Shown here piece after piece: positions 36,919 through 44,832 of a DNA stretch of 64,000 nucleotides. A model generated the notes under the pieces. It did no database searches and was not told the origin of the DNA. It worked only from the letters and a program-made list of their open reading frames with translations. The first letter of the stretch is position 1; the number at the start of each line of letters is the position of its first letter. The DNA lies in assembly GCA_002332905.1 (NCBI GenBank), contig DDAM01000066.1, positions 1 through 64,000 of the forward strand. The letters run 5' to 3'. The translations under genes were made by a program, and so were the position numbers. The DNA is from Firmicutes bacterium UBA2058 (GTDB lineage Bacteria > Bacillota > Clostridia > Tissierellales > Sedimentibacteraceae).

Positions 36919-38319
36919 ATGACTATAAAAGGATTTAAAAATCATCCATACATCCCTAACTCAGTTAAGGAAGTACAAGATGAAATGTTAAAAGAAATAG
37001 GGCTTAATTGTCTTGAAGATTTACACGAAGAAGTTCCAGAAGAATTAAAGTTAAAAGAAAACCTTAATATTCCAGAAGCATTTATGTCAGAATTTGAACT
37101 TAAAAGACACGTTGAAAGACTATTAAATAAAAATAAAAATTGTAACGATAATATAAATTTCTTAGGAGCAGGATGTTGGCAACACTATGTTCCAGCAATA
37201 TGTGATGAAATTAATGGTCGTGGTGAGTTTTTAACTGCATATGGTGGTGAGCCATACAATGATTTTGGTAGATTTCAAGCATTATTCGAATATCAAAGTT
37301 TAGTTGCAGAGCTTGTAGATATGGAGGTAGTTAATGTACCAACTATGGATTGGTCACAAGCTGCTTCTACAGCTGTAAGAATGGCATCAAGAATTACAGG
37401 AAAAAATGAAATACTAGTACCTGAGTTAATGAGTGTAGAAAAGCTTTTAGTTATAAAAAACTATTGCTCTCCAGATTTAACTCTAATCTCAGTTAAATCA
37501 GATGAAAAAACAGGATTTATGGATTTAAACGATTTAAAATCTAAAATATCTGAAAAAACAGCAGCTGTTTATTTTGAAAATCCATCATATTTAGGATTTA
37601 TAGAAGTTAACGGACAAAAAATATCTGATATTGCTCATGAAAAAGGTGCATTAAGTGTAGTAGGAGTAGATCCAATTTCATTGGGCGTAATTGCACCTCC
37701 ATCACATTATGGCGCTAATATAGTGTGTGGAGATTTACAACCATTAGGAATGCATATGAATTACGGTGGTGGACAATCTGGATTTATGGCAACTATGGAT
37801 GAAGAAAAATATGTTATGGAATATCCATCTAGACTATTTGGTATAGCTCCTACATGTGTAGAGGGTGAATATGGATTTGGTGATGTTGCATACGATAGAA
37901 CATCATTTGGACATCATAGAGAGCATGGCAAAGAATATGTTGGTACTCAGTCAGCATTATGGGGAATTACTGCTGGAGTGTATTTAGCAACAATGGGACC
38001 TTATGGAATGGAAGAGGTTGGTACAACTATTATGCAAAAATCACAATATGCTGTTTCTAAAGTAAGTGAAATTAATAATGTATCAATTAAATTCCCAACA
38101 AGCCCTATTTTCAAGGAGTTCGTTATAGACTTTGACAAGACAGGGAAAACTGTTGAAGAAATAAATAAATTGTTGCTTGAAAGAAATATATTTGGTGGTA
38201 AAGATTTATCTAAGGAATTTCCTATCCTAGGACAATGTGCTTTGTACTGTGTAACAGAAATACATTCAAAATCTGATATTGACACATTGGTAACAGCACT
38301 TAAAGAAATACTTAATTAG
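36919..38319 (+). CDS. Glycine decarboxylase P-protein subunit 1-like (divergent)
   Basis: 466 residues from ATG 36919 (TAGGAGGAAAAATA upstream). The fold and many marks of GcvPA are there: HPYIPNS start, FLGAGCWQHYVPA, VDPISLGVIAPPSHYGA. Positions that are nearly invariant in true GcvPA differ: YTPYQPEISQG is replaced by YGGEPYNDFGR, NASMYDGATA by NVPTMDWSQAA, and IRREKATSNICTNQAL by HREHGKEYVGTQSAL. So the enzyme probably accepts a substrate other than glycine, or needs no lipoyl partner. It forms the pair with the next gene, 21 bases on. Confidence 0.75.
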   Translation: MTIKGFKNHPYIPNSVKEVQDEMLKEIGLNCLEDLHEEVPEELKLKENLNIPEAFMSEFELKRHVERLLNKNKNCNDNINFLGAGCWQHYVPAICDEINGRGEFLTAYGGEPYNDFGRFQALFEYQSLVAELVDMEVVNVPTMDWSQAASTAVRMASRITGKNEILVPELMSVEKLLVIKNYCSPDLTLISVKSDEKTGFMDLNDLKSKISEKTAAVYFENPSYLGFIEVNGQKISDIAHEKGALSVVGVDPISLGVIAPPSHYGANIVCGDLQPLGMHMNYGGGQSGFMATMDEEKYVMEYPSRLFGIAPTCVEGEYGFGDVAYDRTSFGHHREHGKEYVGTQSALWGITAGVYLATMGPYGMEEVGTTIMQKSQYAVSKVSEINNVSIKFPTSPIFKEFVIDFDKTGKTVEEINKLLLERNIFGGKDLSKEFPILGQCALYCVTEIHSKSDIDTLVTALKEILN

Positions 38320-38340
38320 TAAGTAAAGGAGGTAATAATA

Positions 38341-39915
38341 ATGAAGAGAATAGATAGAAGCTCAAAAGTTAGAAAGAATTTCCATCAAGCTAAATGGGAT
38401 GAACCAATAATATTTGAATTAACTAAAAAAGGTGAAAGAGGTATTCTAGTTAACAAGGCTGAAAAGGAAGTTGAAGCAGTTGTTGGAGACGGAGTATCAA
38501 TATTACCTGAACAAATGAGAAGAAAAACATTACCTGCATTACCAGAAATATCTCAGCCAAGGGTATTAAGACATTATATGAGATTATCTCAACAAACTTT
38601 AGGTGCTGATGTTAATATAGAAATTGGTCAAGGAACATGTACTGTAAAATATAGTCCGAAAATTAATGATCAGTTATCTAGATTGCCAAATATGACAGAA
38701 CTTCATCCATTGCAAGATGAGAATACTGTACAAGGGATACTTCAAATAATGTATGAAACTGATTTGTACATGAGAGAAATATCAGGAATGGAAAGATTTA
38801 CGTTCCAACCAAGCAGTGGTAGCCAAGGTATACTTGCTATGGCATCTTTAACTCGCTCATATTTAAAGTCAATAGGAGAAGAAGGTAAAAGAGATGAAAT
38901 TATAACTACAATATATTCTCACCCTTCTGATGCAGCTGCACCTGCAACTGTTGGATTTAAAATTATATATATTCAACCTGATGAAAATGGATATCCAGAT
39001 TATGAAGCGTTCAAAGCGGCGGTAAGCGATAAAACAGCAGCTTTTTTCGTAGCAAATCCAGAAGATACAGGAGTTTATAATAAAAATATATTAAAATTTA
39101 CAAAATTAGTACATGAGCATGGTGGATTGTGTGGATATGATCAAGCAAATGCTAATGGATTATTAGGTATTACTAAAGCAAAAGATGCAGGCTTTGATAT
39201 GTGTTTCTTCAATTTACATAAAACTTTCTCTACACCACACGGTTGTGGAGGACCAGCAGTAGGAGCAACTGGATGTACTAAGAAATTAGAAAAATTCTTG
39301 CCAGCACCGCTAATTGACTATTGTGAAGATAGAAAGAAATATTTCTTGAATTATGATATTACTAACAATCCATTTAGTATAGGTAAAATTAGATTGTTTA
39401 ACGGTGTAGCCCCTGTTGTACTAAAAGCATATTCATGGATTAGAAGTATGGGACCAGATGGTTTATATGAGGTTGCCAAAATAGCTGTATTAAATAATAA
39501 CTATTTATTTAAAAAGCTTATGGAATTAGATTGTGTTGATGCACCATACATAAAAGGTAAACAGCGTATAGAACAGGTAAGATATACTATTAAGAAATTA
39601 TTTGATGATACTGGTATATCTACTGCTGATGTTCAAAGAAGAATGATGGATTTTGGTATGCATTACTGGCAAAGTCACCATCCTTTTTATATACCTGAAC
39701 CAATAACTTTAGAGCCTACAGAAACACCATCTAAAGAAGATTTAGACGAGTACATAGAAACATTAAAACATATATTTAATGAAGCATATGAGAATCCAGA
39801 TATTATTAAAACTGCACCTCATCAAAGTGTTTGTCATCAAATAGATGAGTCTGGTATGGATGACCCCGCTAAATGGGCAATAACTTGGAGAACATATTTA
39901 AAAAAATACAATTAA
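38341..39915 (+). CDS. Glycine decarboxylase P-protein subunit 2-like (divergent)
   Basis: 524 residues. The PLP-lysine motif NLHKTFSTPHG is kept (Lys294). The usual GSCTMKYNPK appears as GTCTVKYSPK, DSAHGTNPASA as IYSHPSDAAAPAT, YDGANLNA as YDQANANG, and GGGGPG as GCGGPA. The C-terminal EPTETPSKEDLDEYIETL fits GcvPB. With the preceding gene it should form a PLP enzyme of the P-protein type. No lipoyl H protein, T protein or dihydrolipoyl dehydrogenase is in the window. It may decarboxylate or otherwise act on another amino acid; which one cannot be read. Confidence 0.78.
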   Translation: MKRIDRSSKVRKNFHQAKWDEPIIFELTKKGERGILVNKAEKEVEAVVGDGVSILPEQMRRKTLPALPEISQPRVLRHYMRLSQQTLGADVNIEIGQGTCTVKYSPKINDQLSRLPNMTELHPLQDENTVQGILQIMYETDLYMREISGMERFTFQPSSGSQGILAMASLTRSYLKSIGEEGKRDEIITTIYSHPSDAAAPATVGFKIIYIQPDENGYPDYEAFKAAVSDKTAAFFVANPEDTGVYNKNILKFTKLVHEHGGLCGYDQANANGLLGITKAKDAGFDMCFFNLHKTFSTPHGCGGPAVGATGCTKKLEKFLPAPLIDYCEDRKKYFLNYDITNNPFSIGKIRLFNGVAPVVLKAYSWIRSMGPDGLYEVAKIAVLNNNYLFKKLMELDCVDAPYIKGKQRIEQVRYTIKKLFDDTGISTADVQRRMMDFGMHYWQSHHPFYIPEPITLEPTETPSKEDLDEYIETLKHIFNEAYENPDIIKTAPHQSVCHQIDESGMDDPAKWAITWRTYLKKYN

Positions 39916-39919
39916 TATA

Positions 39920-39951
39920 ATAAGCAAGCCATATTTCTATGGCTTGCTTAT
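39920..39951 (+). promoter_or_regulatory. Strong intercistronic hairpin after the P-protein-like pair
   Basis: ATAAGCAAGCCATA and TATGGCTTGCTTAT give a perfect 14-bp stem with a 4-base loop. It is followed by AAAGGAATAG, not a T-run, and the next ATG is 18 bases on. Probably protects the upstream message from 3' exonucleases or allows partial termination, so the PLP enzyme is made in excess of the last two genes. Confidence 0.6.
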
Positions 39952-39968
39952 AAAGGAATAGTGATTTT

Positions 39969-41078
39969 ATGAAAAAAGTTGGATTAATAGTAAACCCTAT
40001 TGCAGGTATGGGCGGCAGTGTAGGATTAAAAGGTACAGACAATGTTGTTGAAGAAGCTGTTAAAAGAGGTGCAACTGCCAAATCAGCTTTTAGATGTATC
40101 GAAGCATTGTATGAGTTAATTGACATAAAAGATAATTTTGAAATTATAACAGCTAGTAATGATATGGGACAAGCAGTATCTAAATCACTTGGTTTTAATA
40201 CTAAAGTTATTTATACGAGTGAAAGATTAACTACTTCTAGTACTGATACAATAAACCTAGCAAGGGCTCTGGTAGAGGAAAAGGTTGATATTATTGTGTT
40301 TGTCGGTGGTGATGGTACAGCTAGAGATGTATGCAGTGTAGTAGGTGAAAACGTTATTTGTATCGGTATACCAGCTGGAGTAAAAATACATTCTGCAGTA
40401 TATGCTCAAAATCCTAAAAAAGCGGGTATGCTTGCAAAACTTTTTTTAGAAGGAAAAGCAACTTTAATTAAAGAAGTTGAGGTGTTAGATATTGATGAGG
40501 AAGAGTATCGAAAAGGTTTTGTTAATACGAAGCTTTATGGATATCTTAACATTCCTTTTGAAAGACGTTTAATGCAAAGTAAAAAATCACCATCTCCTCA
40601 AAGTGAAAAGTCATCACAGTATGAAATCGCTTGTGCTGTTGTCAATAACATGGAGAATAATAGATACTATCTTATAGGTCCTGGTTCAACAACAAAAATG
40701 GTCATGGAGCATTTAGGGTTAGACAATACTTTAATAGGTGTCGACTTAATATTAAATAAACAATTAGTAAAAAATGATTTAACTGAATTAGAAATACTAC
40801 ATTATATTGAAAATATACCAACTAGTTTAATTATTACACCTACAGGAGGCCAAGGATTTTTACTTGGTAGAGGTAATCAGCAGCTAAGTTATAATGTTAT
40901 TGATAAAATAGGTAAAGAAAACATTATTGTAATAGCAACAAAACAAAAAATAGCAAGCTTGAATTTTGAACCATTTCTAGTTGATACGGGTAATCAAAAT
41001 ACTGATAAACTGTTAGAAGGTTATATTAAGGTTATCACTGGACTCAAAGAAACAGTTATGTATAAAGTAAAATCATAA
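39969..41078 (+). CDS. AcoX-like ATP-NAD kinase family protein
   Basis: 369 residues. KKVGLIVNPIAGMGGSVGLKG at the start and the GGDGT motif (residues 113-117, FVGGDGTARD) define the NAD-kinase/diacylglycerol-kinase superfamily. The length and the C-terminal TPTGGQGFLLGRGNQQLS match AcoX, which accompanies acetoin-cleaving operons without a proven role. It could phosphorylate a nucleotide cofactor or a small ligand. Fourth gene of the sigma-54 operon after the strong hairpin. Confidence 0.8.
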   Translation: MKKVGLIVNPIAGMGGSVGLKGTDNVVEEAVKRGATAKSAFRCIEALYELIDIKDNFEIITASNDMGQAVSKSLGFNTKVIYTSERLTTSSTDTINLARALVEEKVDIIVFVGGDGTARDVCSVVGENVICIGIPAGVKIHSAVYAQNPKKAGMLAKLFLEGKATLIKEVEVLDIDEEEYRKGFVNTKLYGYLNIPFERRLMQSKKSPSPQSEKSSQYEIACAVVNNMENNRYYLIGPGSTTKMVMEHLGLDNTLIGVDLILNKQLVKNDLTELEILHYIENIPTSLIITPTGGQGFLLGRGNQQLSYNVIDKIGKENIIVIATKQKIASLNFEPFLVDTGNQNTDKLLEGYIKVITGLKETVMYKVKS

Positions 41079-41134
41079 TTAAATGTTTTTTAGTGATTAC
41101 ATTTAATAAAAATAAGTTGAAGTTGGAGGACTTT

Positions 41135-42625
41135 ATGGAAAATCAAAAGAAAAGTTACGGAGTTTTTTTTGCAATATTGAAATTTATACCAATTATAGTT
41201 TTTGCATTATTAGTAATTATTTTTGAACTGGATTTATTAGTAGCAGCTCCATTAGCTACAGTAGTTGCAATAATTGTAGCTATGATCACTAGTAACTTTA
41301 AATTTAAAGATGTTTTTGAAAAGGGTATTAGTAGCGCGAAGGAAATCGTTATTGTGTTTTTTATATTAATGTTCGCATATGGTGTTGCTGAGTGTTTTAT
41401 GGCTACAGGTGTTGGTGCTGTAATAATCAACATAGCATTAAAATTAGGTGTATCTGCAAGGACTATAGCACTTGTAGGGTATATAGTAACTTGTGTGTTG
41501 TCTATAGCTACAGGCACTTCATGGGGTACATTTGCAGCTTGTGCACCAGTATTTTTATGGTTAAACTACATAGTAGGTGGAGATATAATTTTAACTGTAT
41601 GCTCAATAGCAGGTGGAGCTTGTTTCGGAGATAACATAGGACTTATATCTGATACAACAGTATTAAGCTCAGGTCTTCAAGGTGTAGAGATAATACATAG
41701 AGTTAGACATCAAGGTGTTTGGTCTTTGCTTTGTGTAGTACTTACAGCATTGATTATAATATTATTTAGCTTAGGATTGCCAAATGAAGTAGGTAACCCA
41801 GTAGAAGCTATAGAAGCAATACCACAGGAAGCATGGGAAGCCTTAGAGATTGAGCGACCATCAGCTGTAGCATTGCTAAACCAAGTAAAAACAGGTGTAC
41901 CGCTATACATGATTATACCACTATTCTTGGTTGTTGGGTTAGCAATAGCAGGTGTCCAAACTATGTTGTGCTTAGGGGTAGGTATGGTTTCGACCTTGTT
42001 ATTTGGATTAATGGCCGGAACTGTAACAGTAAAGATGTGGCTAGAGGAGTTAGTTTTGACTGGATTTAGTGACGCAGGTAGTTGGTCAATAGTTATGATG
42101 ATGTGGGTTGCTGCATTTGGTGGTATTATGAACAGTATGAATGCGTTTGCACCTTTAGCAAAATTGGTTGTTATGATGTCTGGAAAGGTACGTCATTTGA
42201 TGGGCTGGAATGCAGTTTTATGTTTATTAGGTAACGTAGCATTAGCGGATGAAACAGCAGAAATTGCAACTATTTCTCCTATAATTAAAAATATTACTGA
42301 GGAAAACGTTGAAGCTTCTGAAGAAGATATGTATAAATTAAAGCTAAGACTAGCTACATTTGCTGATGCGTTAGGAGTATATGGCTCTCAGCTTATACCT
42401 TGGCATTGCTTTGTAGTGTTCTATGTATCAATTGCAAATGCAGTTTTCCCAATACATAATTTTGTGCCGTTTGATATAATTAAAATGAATTTTATGGCTT
42501 TTGTAGCAATAGGTTCAATGTTGTTTTTAACATTTACGGGACTAGATAGATTTATTCCATTATTTAAGTTACCATCAGAACCGAATGTTAAGTTAAAAAA
42601 GAAACAACGAGCATTATCTAAATAA
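41135..42625 (+). CDS. NhaC-type Na+/H+ antiporter family transporter
   Basis: 496 residues from ATG 41135 (TTGGAGGACTTT upstream; an ATT/ATG further up is not supported). About 11 membrane helices. The conserved block ATGTSWGTFAACAPVFL and GGACFGDNIGLISDTTVLSS is typical of NhaC-like carriers, which exchange cations or amino-acid-like substrates (for example malate/lactate or lysine relatives). As the last gene of a sigma-54 operon for amino-acid breakdown, it is likely the uptake system for the substrate or an exchanger of the product. The specificity is unknown. Confidence 0.8.
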   Translation: MENQKKSYGVFFAILKFIPIIVFALLVIIFELDLLVAAPLATVVAIIVAMITSNFKFKDVFEKGISSAKEIVIVFFILMFAYGVAECFMATGVGAVIINIALKLGVSARTIALVGYIVTCVLSIATGTSWGTFAACAPVFLWLNYIVGGDIILTVCSIAGGACFGDNIGLISDTTVLSSGLQGVEIIHRVRHQGVWSLLCVVLTALIIILFSLGLPNEVGNPVEAIEAIPQEAWEALEIERPSAVALLNQVKTGVPLYMIIPLFLVVGLAIAGVQTMLCLGVGMVSTLLFGLMAGTVTVKMWLEELVLTGFSDAGSWSIVMMMWVAAFGGIMNSMNAFAPLAKLVVMMSGKVRHLMGWNAVLCLLGNVALADETAEIATISPIIKNITEENVEASEEDMYKLKLRLATFADALGVYGSQLIPWHCFVVFYVSIANAVFPIHNFVPFDIIKMNFMAFVAIGSMLFLTFTGLDRFIPLFKLPSEPNVKLKKKQRALSK

Positions 42626-42635
42626 ATAAAAGTAA

Positions 42636-42685
42636 AAGGAAATATTAGAATTGTCCTAGGATAGCTTTAATATTTCCTTATTTTA
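42636..42685 (+). terminator. Terminator of the sigma-54 operon
   Basis: AAGGAAATATTA (42636-42647) and TAATATTTCCTT (42668-42679) form a perfect 12-bp stem, with TCCTAGGA in the loop, and ATTTTA follows. It lies just after the NhaC-like stop and closes the operon. Confidence 0.7.
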
Positions 42686-42786
42686 AATAATGAATTAACT
42701 AACTATTTAATTGAATTGAATTATTATTTTATATGTATTATAATTCTATTAATTAGTACAAGATTTGGATAATGCAGGAGGGCTTT

Positions 42787-43698
42787 ATGAAACGTAAAAA
42801 AATGATAAGTAATTCCATGTTACTTATTACTGCTTTTATATGGGGTTCATCATTTGTTGCACAAAGCAAGGGTTTAGATTATGTAGGACCTTTTACATTT
42901 AACACAGTAAAAAATATTATTGGTGGATTTTTTTTGATACCAATCATAATGATTATTGATAAGATTAAAATAAAAAATCAACTTGCAGACCAGCAATTTA
43001 AAGAAGAAAAAATTATGAATAAGACTTTATTTATTGGTGGAGTCTTGTGTGGAATTGCTTTATATGCAGGATGTTCTTTACAACAATTTGGTCTTCTTTA
43101 TACTACTGCAGGTAAAAGTGGATTTATAACTGCATTGTACATAGTAATTGTTCCGTTGCTAGGTATTTTTTTTAAGAATAGAATTACTTTAAAGGTTTGG
43201 GTAAGCGTCATAGTGGCAATCTTTGGGTTTTATTTATTATGTATAACTGAAAATTTTAATATAAATAAGGGAGATATAATTACTTTAATTTGTGCATTAT
43301 TCTTTTCAATACATATTTTACTTATTGATTACTTTTCACCACGTGTAGATGGTGTTCGTATGTCATGTATACAGTTTTTTGTATGTGGTATAATATCATT
43401 TTTTTCTATGATTATTTTTGAAGAACCCAGTATTTCATCAATAATGTCAGCATGGCTGCCTTTAGCATATGCAGGATTTTTATCATGTGGAGTTGCTTAT
43501 ACATTGCAGGTTATAGCTCAAAAAGATACTGAGCCTGTAATTGCATCGCTAATAATGAGTTTAGAAGCAGTATTTGCAGCATTATCAGGATGGATTATTT
43601 TACATGAAGTGCTTTCTGTACAAGAATTTATAGGATGTATGTTAGTATTTATAGCAATAGTCATTACGCAATTGCCAAGTAAACATGAAAAAATATAG
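42787..43698 (+). CDS. EamA/DMT-family transporter
   Basis: 303 residues from ATG 42787 (AGGAGGGCTTT upstream; ATG 42772 overlaps that site). Ten membrane helices in two EamA repeats: AFIWGSSFVAQSKGLDYVGP at the first and PVIASLIMSLEAVFAALSGW at the second. Such proteins export metabolites or amino acids; the substrate is not predictable. A monocistron between two terminators. Confidence 0.88.
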   Translation: MKRKKMISNSMLLITAFIWGSSFVAQSKGLDYVGPFTFNTVKNIIGGFFLIPIIMIIDKIKIKNQLADQQFKEEKIMNKTLFIGGVLCGIALYAGCSLQQFGLLYTTAGKSGFITALYIVIVPLLGIFFKNRITLKVWVSVIVAIFGFYLLCITENFNINKGDIITLICALFFSIHILLIDYFSPRVDGVRMSCIQFFVCGIISFFSMIIFEEPSISSIMSAWLPLAYAGFLSCGVAYTLQVIAQKDTEPVIASLIMSLEAVFAALSGWIILHEVLSVQEFIGCMLVFIAIVITQLPSKHEKI

Positions 43699-43724
43699 CA
43701 CTCATTTGAAGTGCTATATTTAAT
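43692..43724 (+). terminator. Terminator of the EamA gene
   Basis: AATATAGCACT (43692-43702) and AGTGCTATATT (43710-43720), 11-bp stem with 7-base loop, overlapping the stop codon; TTAATTAAATTTTC follows. Confidence 0.65.
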
Positions 43725-43808
43725 TAAATTTTCAATACATATATTCTTGCTAATTTTTTTATTTTATGATAATTTATATTAGGTAACAAATTATCGAGGT
43801 GCGTTTAA

Positions 43809-44588
43809 ATGAAAAATTGTAATAAAGCTATTGGTGTTTTTGATTCTGGTTTAGGTGGAATAAGTGTTTTAAAAGAATTGGTATCATTGATGCCTAATGA
43901 AGATTTTATTTATTATGGAGATTCCCTTCATGCACCATATGGAATAAAGAAGAAGGAAGAAATAATACAAAGATGTATTGAAATATGTGATTATTTTATA
44001 AGTAAAGACGTAAAAGCAATAGTAATAGCCTGTAACACTGCTACAAGTGCTGCTGTAAACACTTTAAGAGACACATATAAAGACATACCTATTATAGGAA
44101 TGGAGCCAGCACTTAAGGTCGCAGCAGAAAATAAAGAAAATAATAACATAGCTGTTATGGCAACTATTTTAACATTAAATGAAGAAAAATTTAATAGTTT
44201 ATTGAGAAATTATAGTGATAAAAATAACATTATTAAAATGCCATGTCCAGAGTTAGTGAATATTGTTGAAAATGACAAGCTCGATGATACAGATATGATA
44301 TATAGTCAAATAAAAGAATATTTTAAGAATATTAATTTAGAAACTTTAGATAGCATAGTGTTAGGGTGTACACATTTTGTATTTTATAAGGAATACTTAA
44401 GTAATATACTATATAAAAGAACTTGTATTATAGATGGCAATAATGGTACTGCAAGACATCTAAAGGAAGTTTTAGAGACGAACAAAAATTTAAGTGAAAG
44501 CAATGAAGAAGGTAAAATTATATTTTTAAACTCGTATAATGAAGAAAAGTATATAGAATTATCCAAAAGATTATTTAACTTAATTTAA
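43809..44588 (+). CDS. murI: Glutamate racemase
   Basis: 259 residues. GVFDSGLGGISVLKEL, YYGDSLHAPYG, the first catalytic Cys in IACNTATSAAV and the second in VLGCTHFVFYK are all in place. It supplies D-glutamate for peptidoglycan in the cytoplasm. The ribosome-binding site GAGGTG is 10 bases upstream. The 5' promoter is unclear because the DNA is AT-rich. Confidence 0.95.
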   Translation: MKNCNKAIGVFDSGLGGISVLKELVSLMPNEDFIYYGDSLHAPYGIKKKEEIIQRCIEICDYFISKDVKAIVIACNTATSAAVNTLRDTYKDIPIIGMEPALKVAAENKENNNIAVMATILTLNEEKFNSLLRNYSDKNNIIKMPCPELVNIVENDKLDDTDMIYSQIKEYFKNINLETLDSIVLGCTHFVFYKEYLSNILYKRTCIIDGNNGTARHLKEVLETNKNLSESNEEGKIIFLNSYNEEKYIELSKRLFNLI

Positions 44589-44592
44589 AAAA

Positions 44593-44688
44593 AGCCAAAA
44601 TGGCACCTTATAATAAATATTTTTTTACAAATAATATTTTTATAAAATATTGTTATATAATATTTATTTATAGGGTGCTTTTAGCTTG
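44593..44688. repeat. Long imperfect inverted repeat between murI and typA
   Basis: The arms AGCC-AAAAT-GGCACC-TTATAA-TAAATATT and AATATTTA-TTTATA-GGGTGC-TTTT-AGCT pair with a few mismatches around a loop of T- and A-runs (TTTTTTTACAAATAAT). It could end the murI transcript or be a small palindromic element. A T-tract near the loop may serve termination of an inner hairpin. Confidence 0.4.
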
Positions 44689-44832
44689 AAGAAATGGCTT
44701 CACAGCGTAAAAATGTTTCATGTTGTGAATATTTATAAAATAAAAAATAAATAATTTTTTCAAAAAAGCTTGCAAAAACTTGAAAAAAATATTAAACTAA
44801 CGTGTGGATTTTTATTTGAAAGAAGGAAAAAA

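Noticed and set aside
36919..39915. Ordinary glycine cleavage system
   Set aside because: gcvT, gcvH and lpd are absent and the nearly invariant motifs of both P-protein subunits are changed, so I do not give the gcvPA/gcvPB symbols.
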